A DNA stretch of 64,000 bases, from positions 14,579,306 to 14,643,305 of the forward strand of contig NC_134648.1 in NCBI RefSeq assembly GCF_030463565.1, in the 5' to 3' direction. This DNA comes from Pelecanus crispus (lineage: Eukaryota > Chordata > Aves > Pelecaniformes > Pelecanidae). Below are positions 32,301 through 45,400 of the stretch, piece by piece. Numbering within the stretch: position 1 is the stretch's first letter; every line of letters starts with the position of its first letter. Position numbers and translations under genes: made by a program. Below the pieces are notes generated by a model. That model searched no databases. It had not been told where the DNA came from and saw nothing but the letters and a program-made list of their open reading frames with translations.

Positions 32301-35300
32301 CGCTGTTACATAGCAGGATGACAGTAAGCGTGTAATAGTTGCATTGCTTAGTGATAAACCTGTGTGTAATAAACCTGTCATGTGTTTTAATTATATGGTG
32401 GCTGCTTGCATAAATGCTAAAAGGGGCTCTCACCCTCCAGATCCAGGCAGATATAAATGAAGGCAGCAAAGAGAAAGGAAGATTATTGTCCGAGAAACAA
32501 GCATATCTCTGATGGGCACTGTACAAATAAGCCTAGTTATACTGGCATCATTTACGCCATGCTCCTAGCATCAAGCTCTGCTATAGTAGTAAAGCAGTTG
32601 CTTTTGGCATACAGTCCCCAGGTCCCTGGCATCCACAAAATCCAAAGGAGAAAGCACACTGTTGTCAGGAAGCTTAAATTCATCATACAGGTGGCAATAA
32701 ATCAGAAAGGGCTGCAAACCACTGCAGCAGAAAAAGAGGACTTCAGAAATGTGGCCTACGTGTGTAGGTGCTGAGCTTTGCAACTACAATTCCAGGAGCC
32801 ACCTGTTAGAAATGCTGTACTGCAAGCCATAATTGCCACCCTGAGAATACAGAAGGGTGAATCCTTTTACATATGTTCTCCTCCAGTATCTTGGTCAGAA
32901 ACTATTCTGCAATTTAAAATTCACCAACAACCTTGAACTGCGCAGTGTGATGAATACCCCCGCTGAGGATTATGCAACCGGAATTGAAGGCCACCCTACT
33001 TCGAAATGAGAACATATACACAGGGATTTAACACACTTTAATTCACAGACATTAACTTTATAGGTTTCACTGACTTAGCTTTCTGGAGCGTCCCCATATG
33101 GAAAAACCTGTACATGTTTGAAACGAGAAAGTTATAGATGAAAAAAAAAGAAAATCAGGGAGCTTAAAGCAAAACAAGGAAATTGTAGTAACACAGATTA
33201 CTAAGAAGCTGAAAAGCATCTACCACCTGCAAGAAAGTATCTGACGTGATACCAAATAGGAATTCATCCTCAGGGACTTATGCTGTGTAGTCCAAAAGAT
33301 GGAATAACCACTGCTTTTGAAAACATTTTTCTTTTAAAAAAGAAAAACAACAAAAATCTTGTCATTATGTCACCAAATTCAGTCAGTAACTCTTGAGAAT
33401 CCATCATAATTAAAGAGCCATATTCTACAAACAGCTTTTTAAGACGACATTGTTACAAATCTTGTAAGAGTAAGCATCACTGCTGTAGCCCTACTTTAAA
33501 CCAAAAGTTAGAATTAACAGTACACTGCATTTTTATATTTTCAGCCTACATTATAAAACACTGACTCTCCAAATAAATAGAGTTAGGAATGAAATATAGC
33601 CCTATTGGTTTTTTACTTAGGTAAACTCAGTGGGCCTGATTTAAGCTATTTGCTAAGCAACTTTTCAGTTCCTGACACTTGCACAGCACCCTCTTTTTGT
33701 TCTGGGACATCCTCATAAATTAATATGCATGAAACTTGATTTCAGTGTAATTTCAATTGCCTGATGAGAACTCTCTGTAGTAATGTGGTTTGGTTTTCCA
33801 GTATGCCAAACTGAAGTGAAACAGTTCAGTCTTCACAATGAAGTTCAAAACAGAGACCCTCTGTCTACTAGTTGGTCACCCATGGCACTAGCTAGAACAC
33901 AGGTTTAGGGACTAAGAACTTCGTTCTAGTGCCAGCTCTAAAAATAACTGTTTGTTTGTCTGTTTGCTTTTATAAACTGCAAATCACAGCTTCACTGCCA
34001 TTAAAAGGATAATAATACTTACCTGTTGCTCCTGGACTGCTGTAAGGCTTTACAAGCTGATGTGTGGCGTCTTTGTGAAGTGTTGTTTTTAGTTTGGTTG
34101 TTAAGGCTGATATTCACTAACCTAATCACAGATTGGCCCCAAGGTGGAAGATACTGCAATATGCATAAAAGTATCAACAGAAAGCCCTCCAAAAAGGAAA
34201 GTGGTGCCATTTAGGTGAGAGACGGCTGTATGTTTGGACCGGTTCCTAACACCGTGTCCCAGATGTAGTATGCAACGAGGTATCATAGGATGTTTCATAG
34301 CATACACTACTCTGCCAGTAATAAGATTCCTGGTTGGAAAAAAAGCCCTCTGTCAATTCAGGCACATAACACTAAATGTTAATGATTTTGCCTAGAAAGC
34401 CAGCTTTTTTCTTAGATGAAAAGGTTCTATTTTTAATATTAAATACCAAATCTCCACATGTAAGGCAGCAGAAAGTGATGCAGAGACTTCAGCAGAAAAC
34501 ACTGCTCTATTTCTGTTTAGCACTGGAAGTGCTGACCTTCAGAAACAAACGTAGTGGTGCACAAAAAAGCAGTACCATAAGGCAAAACCCAAAGAAAGCG
34601 TATTATAACAGCTATGTCGTGTTCTTCCAGCAGGACTATCAAGCACTGCTCATATGCCAACTGAGGAAATTTCTGGAAAAGGCAGCTACCTCTCAACCAA
34701 ATCAACTTGGTACACCTATAGCTACTTCAAAGACTACTTTCTTTGAGCTCAACCTACTTCTTTGAAAATGTTTTTAAAATAGCTAAAAAATACCAATGTT
34801 TAAAGACACATCAGGATCAATATAGTTCTACTTCTAGCCCGTGAGGACAGCAGATTCTCCCTAGGGAAGAGAACAGGATGGTAATAATTGGGTTATCTTC
34901 CGATGTACCCAGTCTGGAATGAAAACCTCCTGTTACGAGGTGCCAGAGCTCACAAACTTGTTTGAATACTGAACTTCACAGCATGAGCATTGCCCAAAGC
35001 TCACTGTCACAAAACATACTCTGGTTTTGTGTACCTGTGAGATTTTCTGCACTGGCAAAATAAGCGATCTCATGGCATAATTTTCCAAGACATCAAGACT
35101 AAATGTCTGATAAAATTACACTTGCCTAGACAGTAAGCATAGCCTTTAAAAAAATTTTTTTTTAAAAAAATCAAAAGGGAGTCAAAATATTCCTGCTATT
35201 ATTTTGTAAGTCAACATAGGAAAGGTACATGATTTCTTATGTGATGTTCAAGAGTGCCTAAGAGAATCAGGAAGTGCACTCTTGTTAGGACTTTGGAAAT

Positions 35301-36339
35301 CCCATCACTTACTGTGTCCTGGTCACACTGACAGATTCCTGCAGCCAAAGTCTGGCAGTCTGCATAGGCCAAACCGTATTCTTCTTGCACAGATGGAGCT
35401 GCAGGATCAGGGGCTTACTGCTTAAATGAGAGCTCAAACTTCAAGATAAGCTTAAGGAAAGAAAATTTTGAACAAATAATTTCCTTGTAATTTCACCCAA
35501 GGTGTAAGCATTAAAATCAGCTAATTTTAATGTTAAAATCTATTAAAAATGTTTATAAATTACATTCTGTTACTTTGAGAGAGCTCATTTTATAAATTAC
35601 TGATACTTCTGATGGCATTGTGCCAACTGGGATAACCTCAGTAAGAAGCCATAGATACAGGGTCAAATGTGAGAAACAGACTGCATTGTAAACATCCCAT
35701 GTGAGTATAAAGGTAGTCATAAATCATGAGACTCATTGTTTTTAAATCAGATATGCATGACAGAGTCAACGTCTGCAGTAACCACAGTTTTGAACAACTG
35801 AGTCACATCCAAGAAAAAAACCCCAAAAGTACAAAAAGGCAATTTGCAGCACAATCGCCAAGCGTCTCAGTTTGCTACATAAAAGCATAAACAGGCAGTT
35901 GCATTAACTGAACCACCACAACGTGTTCAGGAATAATAGTTTTAAAACAACTGATGGTGCAAACTAAAACACAACCAACAACACATCACTGTGAGAAGGA
36001 AAAGTGTATCAGATGGTTTGTCCTTACTGTTTTTTCTGCACATTTAGTGACCAAAAATGACACAAGGTAAAAAATTCAAGCCTCAGTGAAATCATTGACA
36101 AGATTTCCATAGAATTCAACAGTTTCAAGATTTTATCCTAAGTGTTTGGTTAGCTATTCAGTTTCTACACAAGTGGCAGAAAACTCTTCATATTTTACTG
36201 CAGTTCCCGCAGTGAGAATTAAACAGGGTACTTAGCATGCCAACAACAGCTACCATCCACCAGCCTCAAAACACTCCTGAGAAGCCTGTCAGCAGAACGG
36301 GGACGTAGGCAGGTCCAAAAACTATTCTTTCCACTCAAC
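26347..36339. other. RIC3-TUB intergenic region, no gene recognised
   Basis: About 10 kb of AT-rich sequence. I checked frames on both strands; all are short and none shows a domain or family match. It holds the G24 tract at 28655-28678 and a 13-bp tandem (TGGCTTTTGACCT twice) at 27138-27163. A long TUB 3'UTR or a non-coding RNA cannot be excluded. Confidence 0.5.
28655..28678. repeat. Homopolymer run of 24 G
   Basis: Uninterrupted G24 after TTTCGGC. Long G homopolymers are rare in vertebrate genomes, can fold as quadruplexes, and are prone to length error in assembly. Confidence 0.95.
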
Positions 36340-36459
36340 TTGTTGGAACTGAGGCACAAAGAGGTTACAAGATTTGCACAAAGTCACACAGTCGGTTGGG
36401 ATTAAAACCCAGGTGACCTGGTCCCCAGGCCTGTGTTCTAACAGCTAAAATCTGTTCTA
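36340..36459 (+). mobile_element. MIR-like ancient SINE relic
   Basis: AACTGAGGCACAAAGAGGTT, then ACAAGATTTGCACAAAGTCA and CACAGTCGGTTGGGATTAAA, then ACCCAGGTGACCTGG and CCTGTGTTCTAACAGCTA follow the MIR consensus (GGAAACTGAGGCACAGAGAGG...GGTCACACAGC...GGGATTCGAACCCAGG...GTGCTCTTAACCAC) in order and with few gaps. The plus orientation is the sense of MIR. Confidence 0.78.
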
Positions 36460-39400
36460 ACCAGCCTAAAAGATTAGGCTGATTTTAACACAGATTTGTG
36501 ACTCTTCAGGATTTTTTTCTGCATGCAAGCAGTACCTAAGCACAGAATAGATGCATGACTCTTCACTGGTACTGGCTAGGTTCTGACTCTCAAGTAGGGC
36601 TCCATTCCAGTTCACATGCTAGCAAGCTTTTGGCAGAGTAATTTTCAAACTGCTGTTGTAGACTTAAATAAAACCGTGATAAGCTTTCAGTGTTATTGAG
36701 TAATCCAGTCATAAAGTGAATAGGAAGGGTTTTTTCCTCAAAAACATAAGCATAATTTTCCTGAACTGTGTCCTCTTTCTAAACCAATTTAGCAAACCAG
36801 TGTACGGGTTCCATTAAACAGTTTCAGGAGAGCCAGTTAATTCAAGCCTTCTCAGTGAAGGTATGGATAAACATACCCTCACTGAAAAAGGGGAATCTAA
36901 ATTTTCTAGGCATTTAAATAAAATACAACATATAAAATAAGTTTTAATGCATTTTCATCCAATATACAGGCATTTGTGAGTATCAGCTACTGAGCTATAG
37001 TTCATAGCAAAATACCAAAACATTGAGATAGATGTGCAAATCCTTTTCTTAGTTCCTTGGTGAGCAACAGAAAGAACTGAAAAATATCTACATAATTAAT
37101 TTCAAACACTTACAGAGCAGAACCCTAGAAGGTACATTTCATACATGAAGAAAAACAGAAACCTGTTTGCATTATAGCACATACAAGAGAAGCCTGCATC
37201 TACAGTTAAATTAATTCTAGTGCAAGATTTGGATATATGAAACTACTTTCTTCTAGTAAGCAAAAGAAGGGCTTTTGAGAAATCCAAGAGGCATCAGCTC
37301 ATAATGCTAGCAAAGGTGACTGCTGTTTTATCACATGTGCTGTCCTTATTTGCCAAGATATTTTATTGGTGAGCACATGCTTCTCTAAAATCAGGAAAAA
37401 TCTTGCAAATGATGCTTTAGGAGAGCAACGAGATAGCATGGGGGAACTAGTTAGAATGCCACAGGATCAAACCCAAAATCTTCCCTCGGACACCTGCCAC
37501 ACATCGGGAGAAACTCTGTGCCAAAAACACCAGGCAACCCTCTGTCCTATCCTACTAAAATAACCAAAGACAAAATATTCTGATACTGGTCTACAGTCAT
37601 CATCTCTTCAAGGCAAGAACTCTTGTTTGCTGTGTGACATCCAGTCTTTGTTGTATCCTTACGTGAAATCACTAATAAATTTACAATAAAATTTGCAAAA
37701 AGCTAAGATACAAGAATTGGTAGTGATTTTCTGCACTAAGGACTGGATTGATTTCCTTCTTTTTAATGGGCAGCACTCAGGCAGGGGTAAGATTTTTATA
37801 GGTAGAAAAGTAGGTCTTATGCTTAGTACTTCTAGAGACCTCGCTGATGTCTCTGCTTGTTGAAAGTCCCTCCTTTTGTTCATCAAAAGGGAGCAAAAAA
37901 CCAGAAAGTTCGAATTGATGGCATTGGTTCACCATGACCAATAAAACTCAGTGGTATCATCTGACTCCACAATAATGTTTTCCGATTGTGCACCTACCAG
38001 ATTTTATTACAGAGCCCTTTTCATTAAAGCTCCTTCAGTTCTAGTACCTCATGAGGACAGCCAGCTGGGAACTCCAGCACTATTGTAAGGCAACTTGAAT
38101 AGTGAGAAATTTGCCCAGTAATTATTACAAAATCATTCGCATAGACTTCTTGGCATCAAAATTTGTAACAATGGCCTACGATATTACTATTTTATGTGCC
38201 ATATATTATCCTACAAAAGGAGTGATGTCTAGCTTCTAAAAAATAAACTCTATTTCAGGGCAACAACACACTTCAGCTCACAAAATCACTTTCAACCTTT
38301 TGAAAAAGAAAAAAATAAGGCAGCACTACAAAGGGAACCTGTCTAACAGTCTGCCTCCAGGCTTGTGGACAGTTCTGCTCATTGATTTGCAACCAATGTT
38401 TTGGAAACTCTGGTTACTGAATGTTTACTGAGAAAAATTCTGATTATATTTTAGGCAAGCTTTTTTATCTGCTACCTTTTAATGTGTTAATTTACTCTAC
38501 TGAAAAGCCAAAGGGCCAAATTCACCCCTCTGATAAGGCTTCTATTGTAGAAGCATCACTGGATGTGCACCGAAGGCATTATTCATCTGTGGAGAGATCA
38601 CTGAGTAATATTGTCAAAATAAACACTTTTGAGTTGCACATCCTTGAAGAAAAGATAAAGGGATTGTGAAGAGAATGAGAAGGAACAGAACATCAGAGAT
38701 AAAGAAAATTAGATAAAGGGCCAGGAAGAAACTGTTTGATGTAAACAGAGTGACAAGTTAGATGAAGAACTCTCATTAAAGCATGCAGTATTTGCCTATA
38801 AGCAATTCAGGCAAGGAATTTGTTTACAACTCTTTGCCAAAATCAACAGCAGATGCAAAAAATCATCAATACTGGGATTTTAAATATTATTAAATCTACT
38901 GTATGCAAACACGCACTAGGACTATGTGAAGGAAATCCACAGCTCGGTGCCATTATTTTCTTTGTCACACTAAGTAAACAAGGTTATGTCCTGTTGCACA
39001 TTGACATGCAGGCCCCGCAAAAGCTACTGCTAATATGAGTGTGCCACGAACTACTCCTCAGTACTTTGGTGTGCCTTTATCTCTGAAAATACATACTGGT
39101 GCCAAGACTGTATTGCTGGTGTGGAGGAAAATCGAACTTTGTGAGGACTGTAATCTCAGATATGACTGTATGTTAAGACAGAACCTGCTGCGACTTTACC
39201 AAGTTAGGAAAACAAAATTTGGAGATGTGCTGGAAAACTTGTGGTATCACCTTGTATTGATATGCAGTAGTGTCCTTCACCAGAAACTATATAGAAGCTA
39301 AATTAAAAGAAACTGCTTTCGAAGCAGACGACGATGGTCAAGTGAATCAAACGAATCCAGTACCTTGCTCAACAAGAGTGAGGAATTAGGGGTTTGGCAA

Positions 39401-42281
39401 AGGCCACTAGGCACAAATCCTAGTGTAACTGAACTGAACCGGATTTAATGAGAGCTCCTCATTCCTCTGAGTCCCAGGTTAACATCCCCCTCTAGTGACC
39501 TCAGTTTGTGGTGGGGAATTTTTTCCTCTGCAGCTTGTTGGCTGATGTCCCTGTATGATTCTGTTAAGATGATGGGAATTTGAGTCACCACTTTCCTCCT
39601 GGCATGCTTACAGGTTAAAAAAATACCTGGCCTGGGAAGAACATCCAGCAAGAGTGAAGTTACACAATGTGCTGGCAGCAAAACTGTCCCAAGAAGCTGA
39701 ACTCTCTGCCTTTCCCCAGCCTCTCATTCTCACCCTTCTGCAGGAGTTCACTGCACGTGAGCTTCCTTTTCGTGCCAGTTCCCTGTGGGGCCATGATGCA
39801 AGTCAGACCATTGTTATGATCCACGTTAAAAATAACCCCTCCCAAAACTCCACTACTAAAGCCAACAGATTGTGTATTTGCACTGTAAGACACTTAGTTC
39901 CTTTGACATAGTGTTGTACACAGAGGCAGAAAACTATGTCAGGTTCCACTTTCTCAGGCTTTAAAGAAAACGTATGATTGGTGAGCAACAGAATTAAAGC
40001 CATGCAGATTCAACCATTCCCATGCTGCAGAGCTCTTGAAATCCACATCACACCGAAATACCAGCAGTGGGAATTCCTGTCTGTTTTTGCAGTAGTCTAA
40101 ACAAAAAATTCTGGTTATCATCGGAGCTAGTTTTTAAAGACTGACATGAGGTAACCAAAGGCCTAAGGCCCTCTCTTAAAATTCAAAGTGAGATCACAGA
40201 TGGGGACGTGAAGTGGTGGGAAACCACCAACTACAGGGGAAAACAAAGCATCCGTGTGCAAAGCCTATAACTATCATACTGCAGCTCATGACTCATCATT
40301 TTGATCGTTCATCGAGGGAACTGACTGCTCATTTCTCTCAAACAAAAGGTGTGTTTCCATTTTATGCCATTGCGTGGAAAGGCTTCTTGCAAAAAGCTGT
40401 GAAAAAAAAATGACGCAGCCTCCTGTTATTTAAAGATGACATTTGACAGGCTGAGTCCATCAACAAAACACTGTTCAAAGCCAGCAGACTTTTTTCCATA
40501 AATTTTGAAAAAGTTTAGAAAAAATGCTGGCAATTACTTATTTTCATCTCTTATCTGAAATTTCCTTGTCTGTATACTGGGAAGGAGACCTGAAGGCAAA
40601 TGTGAAGAAGAGAGCATATTTCTTTTATTAGTTGCAGTTACACAGTCCAAATGGCACAACCTCTCCTTATAGCCTGTCCCCTGTAGTCAAAAAGGGACTG
40701 ACAGCTATGAGACAAGGAGAATTGATCTCATTTTCTCATTACATAATCTTTGGTTGTGCAATGCAGGAGTCTATAAAGAGTAAAAAGGAGTATCTGAATA
40801 CACACAGTATAAAATGCAACTACTTCTTCACTTCACTCACATTTCAATACCCTTCTGGTGAGCTACATAGAAATTCTATTACTTTGTGTGCCATTTAGGA
40901 TAACATTGTAGAGAACAATGGCAGAAAGACTCGTTATTTTTAAAGGTGTTTTACAGTGTGCTTTCAGTTGCAGCTCTCGGCTTTTGAGATGTTCAGAAGA
41001 GAAGAGAATGGCTTGTTCTTTGCTTGTGTTTTGAAATGGTATTTGTTTGTATATTCCAGATAAATCAGAAAAAAAGAAACAAAAAATCCACACTATTTTA
41101 AGCTATTCTGTGTCCTGCCAGTGCCTGATTTGTATGCAGCATACACTAGATTTGCCTAGAAGGATTTAGCTCAGTAGCTGGCACGTTTACATTAGAGAAC
41201 AACATACACAGTTTCAATCGATTTCAAGCATTCTTACAATGGGAAGTAAACATGAAAAGTGGTTGTTGCTGAAAGTTCAAAAAAATGCAATCAACAAATT
41301 GTAAAATAGCAAAAGGCCAGACAAATTTAATAAAATATTTCCATTTACCTTCCTCAGCTTTACACAGCCTGTTCAAAATAATAAGATTCTCTGTAGAGAG
41401 CCTTTATCCAACTGTTTATATCACTTCATACAAAATATGTGTTTGAATTACCACAGCAATACAAGGATATAAATTCCCAACACGCGACATGCCAATTTCA
41501 ACATAAGTTATGCTTTCTTGGCATCTAGATGTTTTCCCTTTCTGTACTCCAAATACATTTCCATTTGAAACAAATTAAAAAGCATGTAGATGTTAAAACA
41601 TAATGACAGCTTAGAATTCAAGTGACTTGTGCAACATTATTTTGTGCTTTCTACTTCTCCGTTTCCTCCTACTGCAATTAAAATTCATCATGCCCTTCTA
41701 CGTATACAATAGCAATGCATCAAGTTCAGTCCAGTATAGGTTTTCAACCCTCAGACTTGGTTTTATACTACACTAGATCCTTGCAAATTCAAAAAAATGC
41801 ATCTTTTTTGTGATCTTTCTTTTATGTCAGATGATGTGAAGCTTCGATTAGTTGATGTAGGAATGCAACCTTGAGGTATGATTGCAGCCTTGGAATAATT
41901 CTTAAATGTAAAAAGAAATTTTTCGAGCGTGCACGCCCTTTCTGGATTTAAAAAAGACACCGTTATAATGGTGCTACTAGAGCCACGGTACAGTACATCA
42001 TGGCACATCTCCATAACATAATCAAGGACATGAGATAGAACTTCTATTTACACAAACTTGATGCCACTTCCAGAAAAATCTGACAGAGAAAAAAGGAAAA
42101 TATTATTCCTGAATGTCCTGAATTTTTAGAAGATTCCTTTTACTTTCTCTTCAGCAATAGAGTGGTCCTCCACAACTGCATTTCCCCTGACCTGTTTAGT
42201 ATGGACCATAAGTGACACCAACAGGAACTGGGAATCATATGGCAAGGTGCTTCCTTTGAGAGGATGCTCACTCGTGCCCCT
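36460..42281 (-). other. TUB: TUB 3'UTR and downstream flank (end not located)
   Basis: AT-rich sequence immediately after the TUB stop. Mammalian TUB has a long 3'UTR, so part of this is probably transcribed. Minus-strand AATAAA hexamers (TTTATT on plus) occur at 40624-40629 and near 37362. I cannot choose between them without RNA evidence. No other gene is recognised here; the open frames are short and of chance quality. Confidence 0.4.
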
Positions 42282-42415
42282 TTACTCACAAGCCAGCTTG
42301 CTGTCAAAACTTGAAAGGGCAATAGCAAAGGCTTGCAGCGCGCACATTGGGTAGTTGTAGTCCATGGTGAACACGTCCTCAGCCACGCGGCCAAACTGCA
42401 TCACTATGTAGTCAG
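42282..42415 (-). CDS. TUB: TUB last coding exon with tubby signature 2 and stop
   Basis: Acceptor CTCTCTTGCAG. It encodes [20 protein letters not shown], then [20 protein letters not shown] and ACE, followed by TAA (42284-42282). It carries tubby signature 2 and ends with the invariant ACE terminus of the family. The core is somewhat more GC-rich than its surroundings, as expected for a conserved exon. Confidence 0.97.
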
Positions 42416-45400
42416 CTGCAAGAGAGGTCACAAAAAGTGACAAAGCATTATTTTTGTTTGCGGCCCGTACTAAGTAAGTATGCATTCAACACCATCCTCT
42501 GGCCCAGCTCAACAAATACAAACAAAACATGCTCATTCATCAAACTTTGCAACACTTACTCATGCAAGTGGGTGTGCTGATATCAGAGGGAGAGGCAAGG
42601 ATAGCTTGAGTGAGGAACAGTTGAGTGATAAAGGATTGCAAGACTTGTTACTGCCTTCAAAAAAAATTACACAGATAAAGTGGTTTTTTTTTTTTTAAAC
42701 ACAGAGAGAAAACTGCTTCTGTATAAAACGCTCATGCCTTTCATATAGAGCTAGTGCCGAGTTTCACGTGTACCAAGAACCAATTAATCCTATTCCTACT
42801 TAATTTCAGGCAAGTGGACAAGCAAGGATAATGGGGGAAGAGAAGGCATGATTGTGATCTAGACCTAATCATGTCTCTGCTATATTCGGAAATTCCTCCT
42901 CAACTTTTTTTCCCTTTTGTACTCTGTCAGCGAGAGGAAGTCTCAGCCTCATTCAGTTTGAATGTTTCACTGTAGAAGCAGGTGTAATTGTTTCACCTTA
43001 TAAAATGCAGCAAATGCATATCCCAATATTTCAAACTCAGTGTTGCTCTCAGAGACTGGCACAGCCACTTCCACCAGTTTCCAATATTCCCCCGCAGTCT
43101 AAGCGTGGCACTGGTGTAGCCCAGTGCGCTCCAGCACCTAGCGACCATGCCTGCCTAAAGTGAGAGTAAAGTGGGGCAGTATCACTCCACTCGAGCACCT
43201 TTCCTTATCCCTGCTCCAACAACTGTACCTAAGCCCGAGAAAAATGAGGGCTATGCACTGCTGGCAGAAAGCAGCACATTGGTAAGGTCATAGTGATGGT
43301 GTGAAAGGCAGTCCCGACATTTTCAGGCTGCTCTGTAGGGCTAATGTTATAAAGAGTAGTAATGGCAAAGTGGATGTGCAGTGGCACAGGTTTGACTGCC
43401 ACCGTGTCCAGCTGGACAGTGTATGGGGACCAGAGCGAACAAAAACCAAGGAAGGACTGTGTGACACAAGTGCTTGAGTGGAGTGATACTATCCCACAGT
43501 CCTGTTGACTGGAAGTACCGCAGCTCTGAAAGCAGAAACAACCCTAGATGTTGCTCAGTTCATAAGCCGGGCAGCCAAGGGAGAAAACTAAAATAGCACA
43601 TAGCAGAATCCCGTCTCAAGCACGAGCATTTAAACACCCAACTGGCATCCATGTCATGGCCACAAGGCAGAGCAGCATTAAATTGGACCCATATGACTAA
43701 ATTAAATTCACTCAGGTAACAATAGTAAGGGCAGAACCACTGTCAGGCTGTGTATGCAGTACTGTTTCTACACATGACAGACAGAGAGCTGTACTTACGA
43801 TCATTATCATGAATAATTTGGAAGTTTTTCACTGAGGCCTGTGTGACTCGACCATGGAAATTTAAAACATAGGACTGGGTGTCATCATTCCAAACTGGCG
43901 TTTTGTTATGTAGCTCAATGACACACTCTGTATTTTTGTTCTGCCATCTTGCAAGAAGCGTCTCATGTTCCTGCACACAACACAGATACACACTTCGGTT
44001 TCATTCTCTCACAAGACAAAAAATAAATTCACACAAAAAAACCCATTCATAAATCCTAGCCCAAAGACTACACTGTCACCCTCAACCCTCAAAACAGTAT
44101 CATCGAATGAAACAGAGAAGTCTGAGTATCTTAATGAGAATGTGCATTCGAGTCTTTTCCATAGCTTGGAAAAGGTTAGTTGTACCTTTTGTTATCAAAA
44201 TACATTATTATTTGTAGTGCTTTTGTGAGTCACAGAACTAGTCACACACACCATTGTTCTGCAATTGTTCAAATACTGGGTTTTTTTAACCTCTCAATCT
44301 TCAGAAATGCAAAAAAAAAAAACCCAACTCTGGAAAAGAATTCAAGTAATTTTTATCTTTGACTGATGGTATGACTTACATTTCGTGGTCTGATGGAAAC
44401 TCTTTCATGGTCCATGTTCATTCCTGGTATGATCACACTCATTTTACGAGGTCCTTTAAACCCCAAGACATTTGTTTCCTAAAAATGTTTAGAAAAGAGT
44501 TCATGATGTTCTGTATTCTTGAAGTTAATTTCTTCAACAGAGAGACACAGTGGCAGCCCAGGGAACCTATTTGTTAGTCAACTCAAAAACCATCTTGAAA
44601 CTCCAACCTTCACTGGCACTGCCAAACATTCTAGCTTTGTCTTAGAAGCTCTGACAACAGGAAAAATGGAAATAGAGAGGTTTCCAAAAACACTCCTAGC
44701 ATTGGCTGCCAGCAACATTAATAGAATTTAAAAAAAATCCCTTTGTTAAAAAACTAACCAGATTGTTTGGCTACTGCTAGATCCCAAAATAAAGTAGTTG
44801 TAATTTAAAAATCATATAATGCAGTCACATATTTTGATGAGAGACAAATTAAATATATGGGACCAACTCCATTTATTCCAGAGCCAGCACAAAAGCAAAC
44901 AGAAGAAGCTGCCAGTAAGAGCATCTGTTAGCAGTGCTGTGGTTTTCAAAGTCTTCAGATATGTTATGCTTAGAGATGAGCGTGGTAAAAAACAAACACA
45001 TTAGCATGAATGCAAATTTTCGAGCTATGAAGGCAGGGAAAGTAAAGAAATAATATGGGCAGCAAAACCAAATCCGCTGAAAATACAAGTTCTTCCATTA
45101 AACACGATCTGATGCCTTTCTGACCAGCTTTTCACAAAAGCATTCCAGTATTGCACTATCTTCTCAAAGCACAACCACTAAAATCTGAATAGGCCTGAAG
45201 TCTTATTTTTATCTGAGGCTTTCTTTTTTCCACAGAAGAAACTGGGGCCAAACTTTTCAGTAAGTCATCATCTACTTTTGAAAAAGTAAAGGGCTTTATT
45301 TTCCAACCCACTTGGTAAAACTTGATTTAGCATTAACTACAGTAAATGAAACAGTGACACCTCCAAAAGACCATTTCCTCATGTTTTGTGTTACCTTTTT

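Noticed and set aside
33880..33960. Possible second MIR-like fragment (GGTTTAGGGACTAAGAACTT, GTTCTAGTGCCAGCTCT)
   Set aside because: Short match to the 5' part of MIR only; could be chance.
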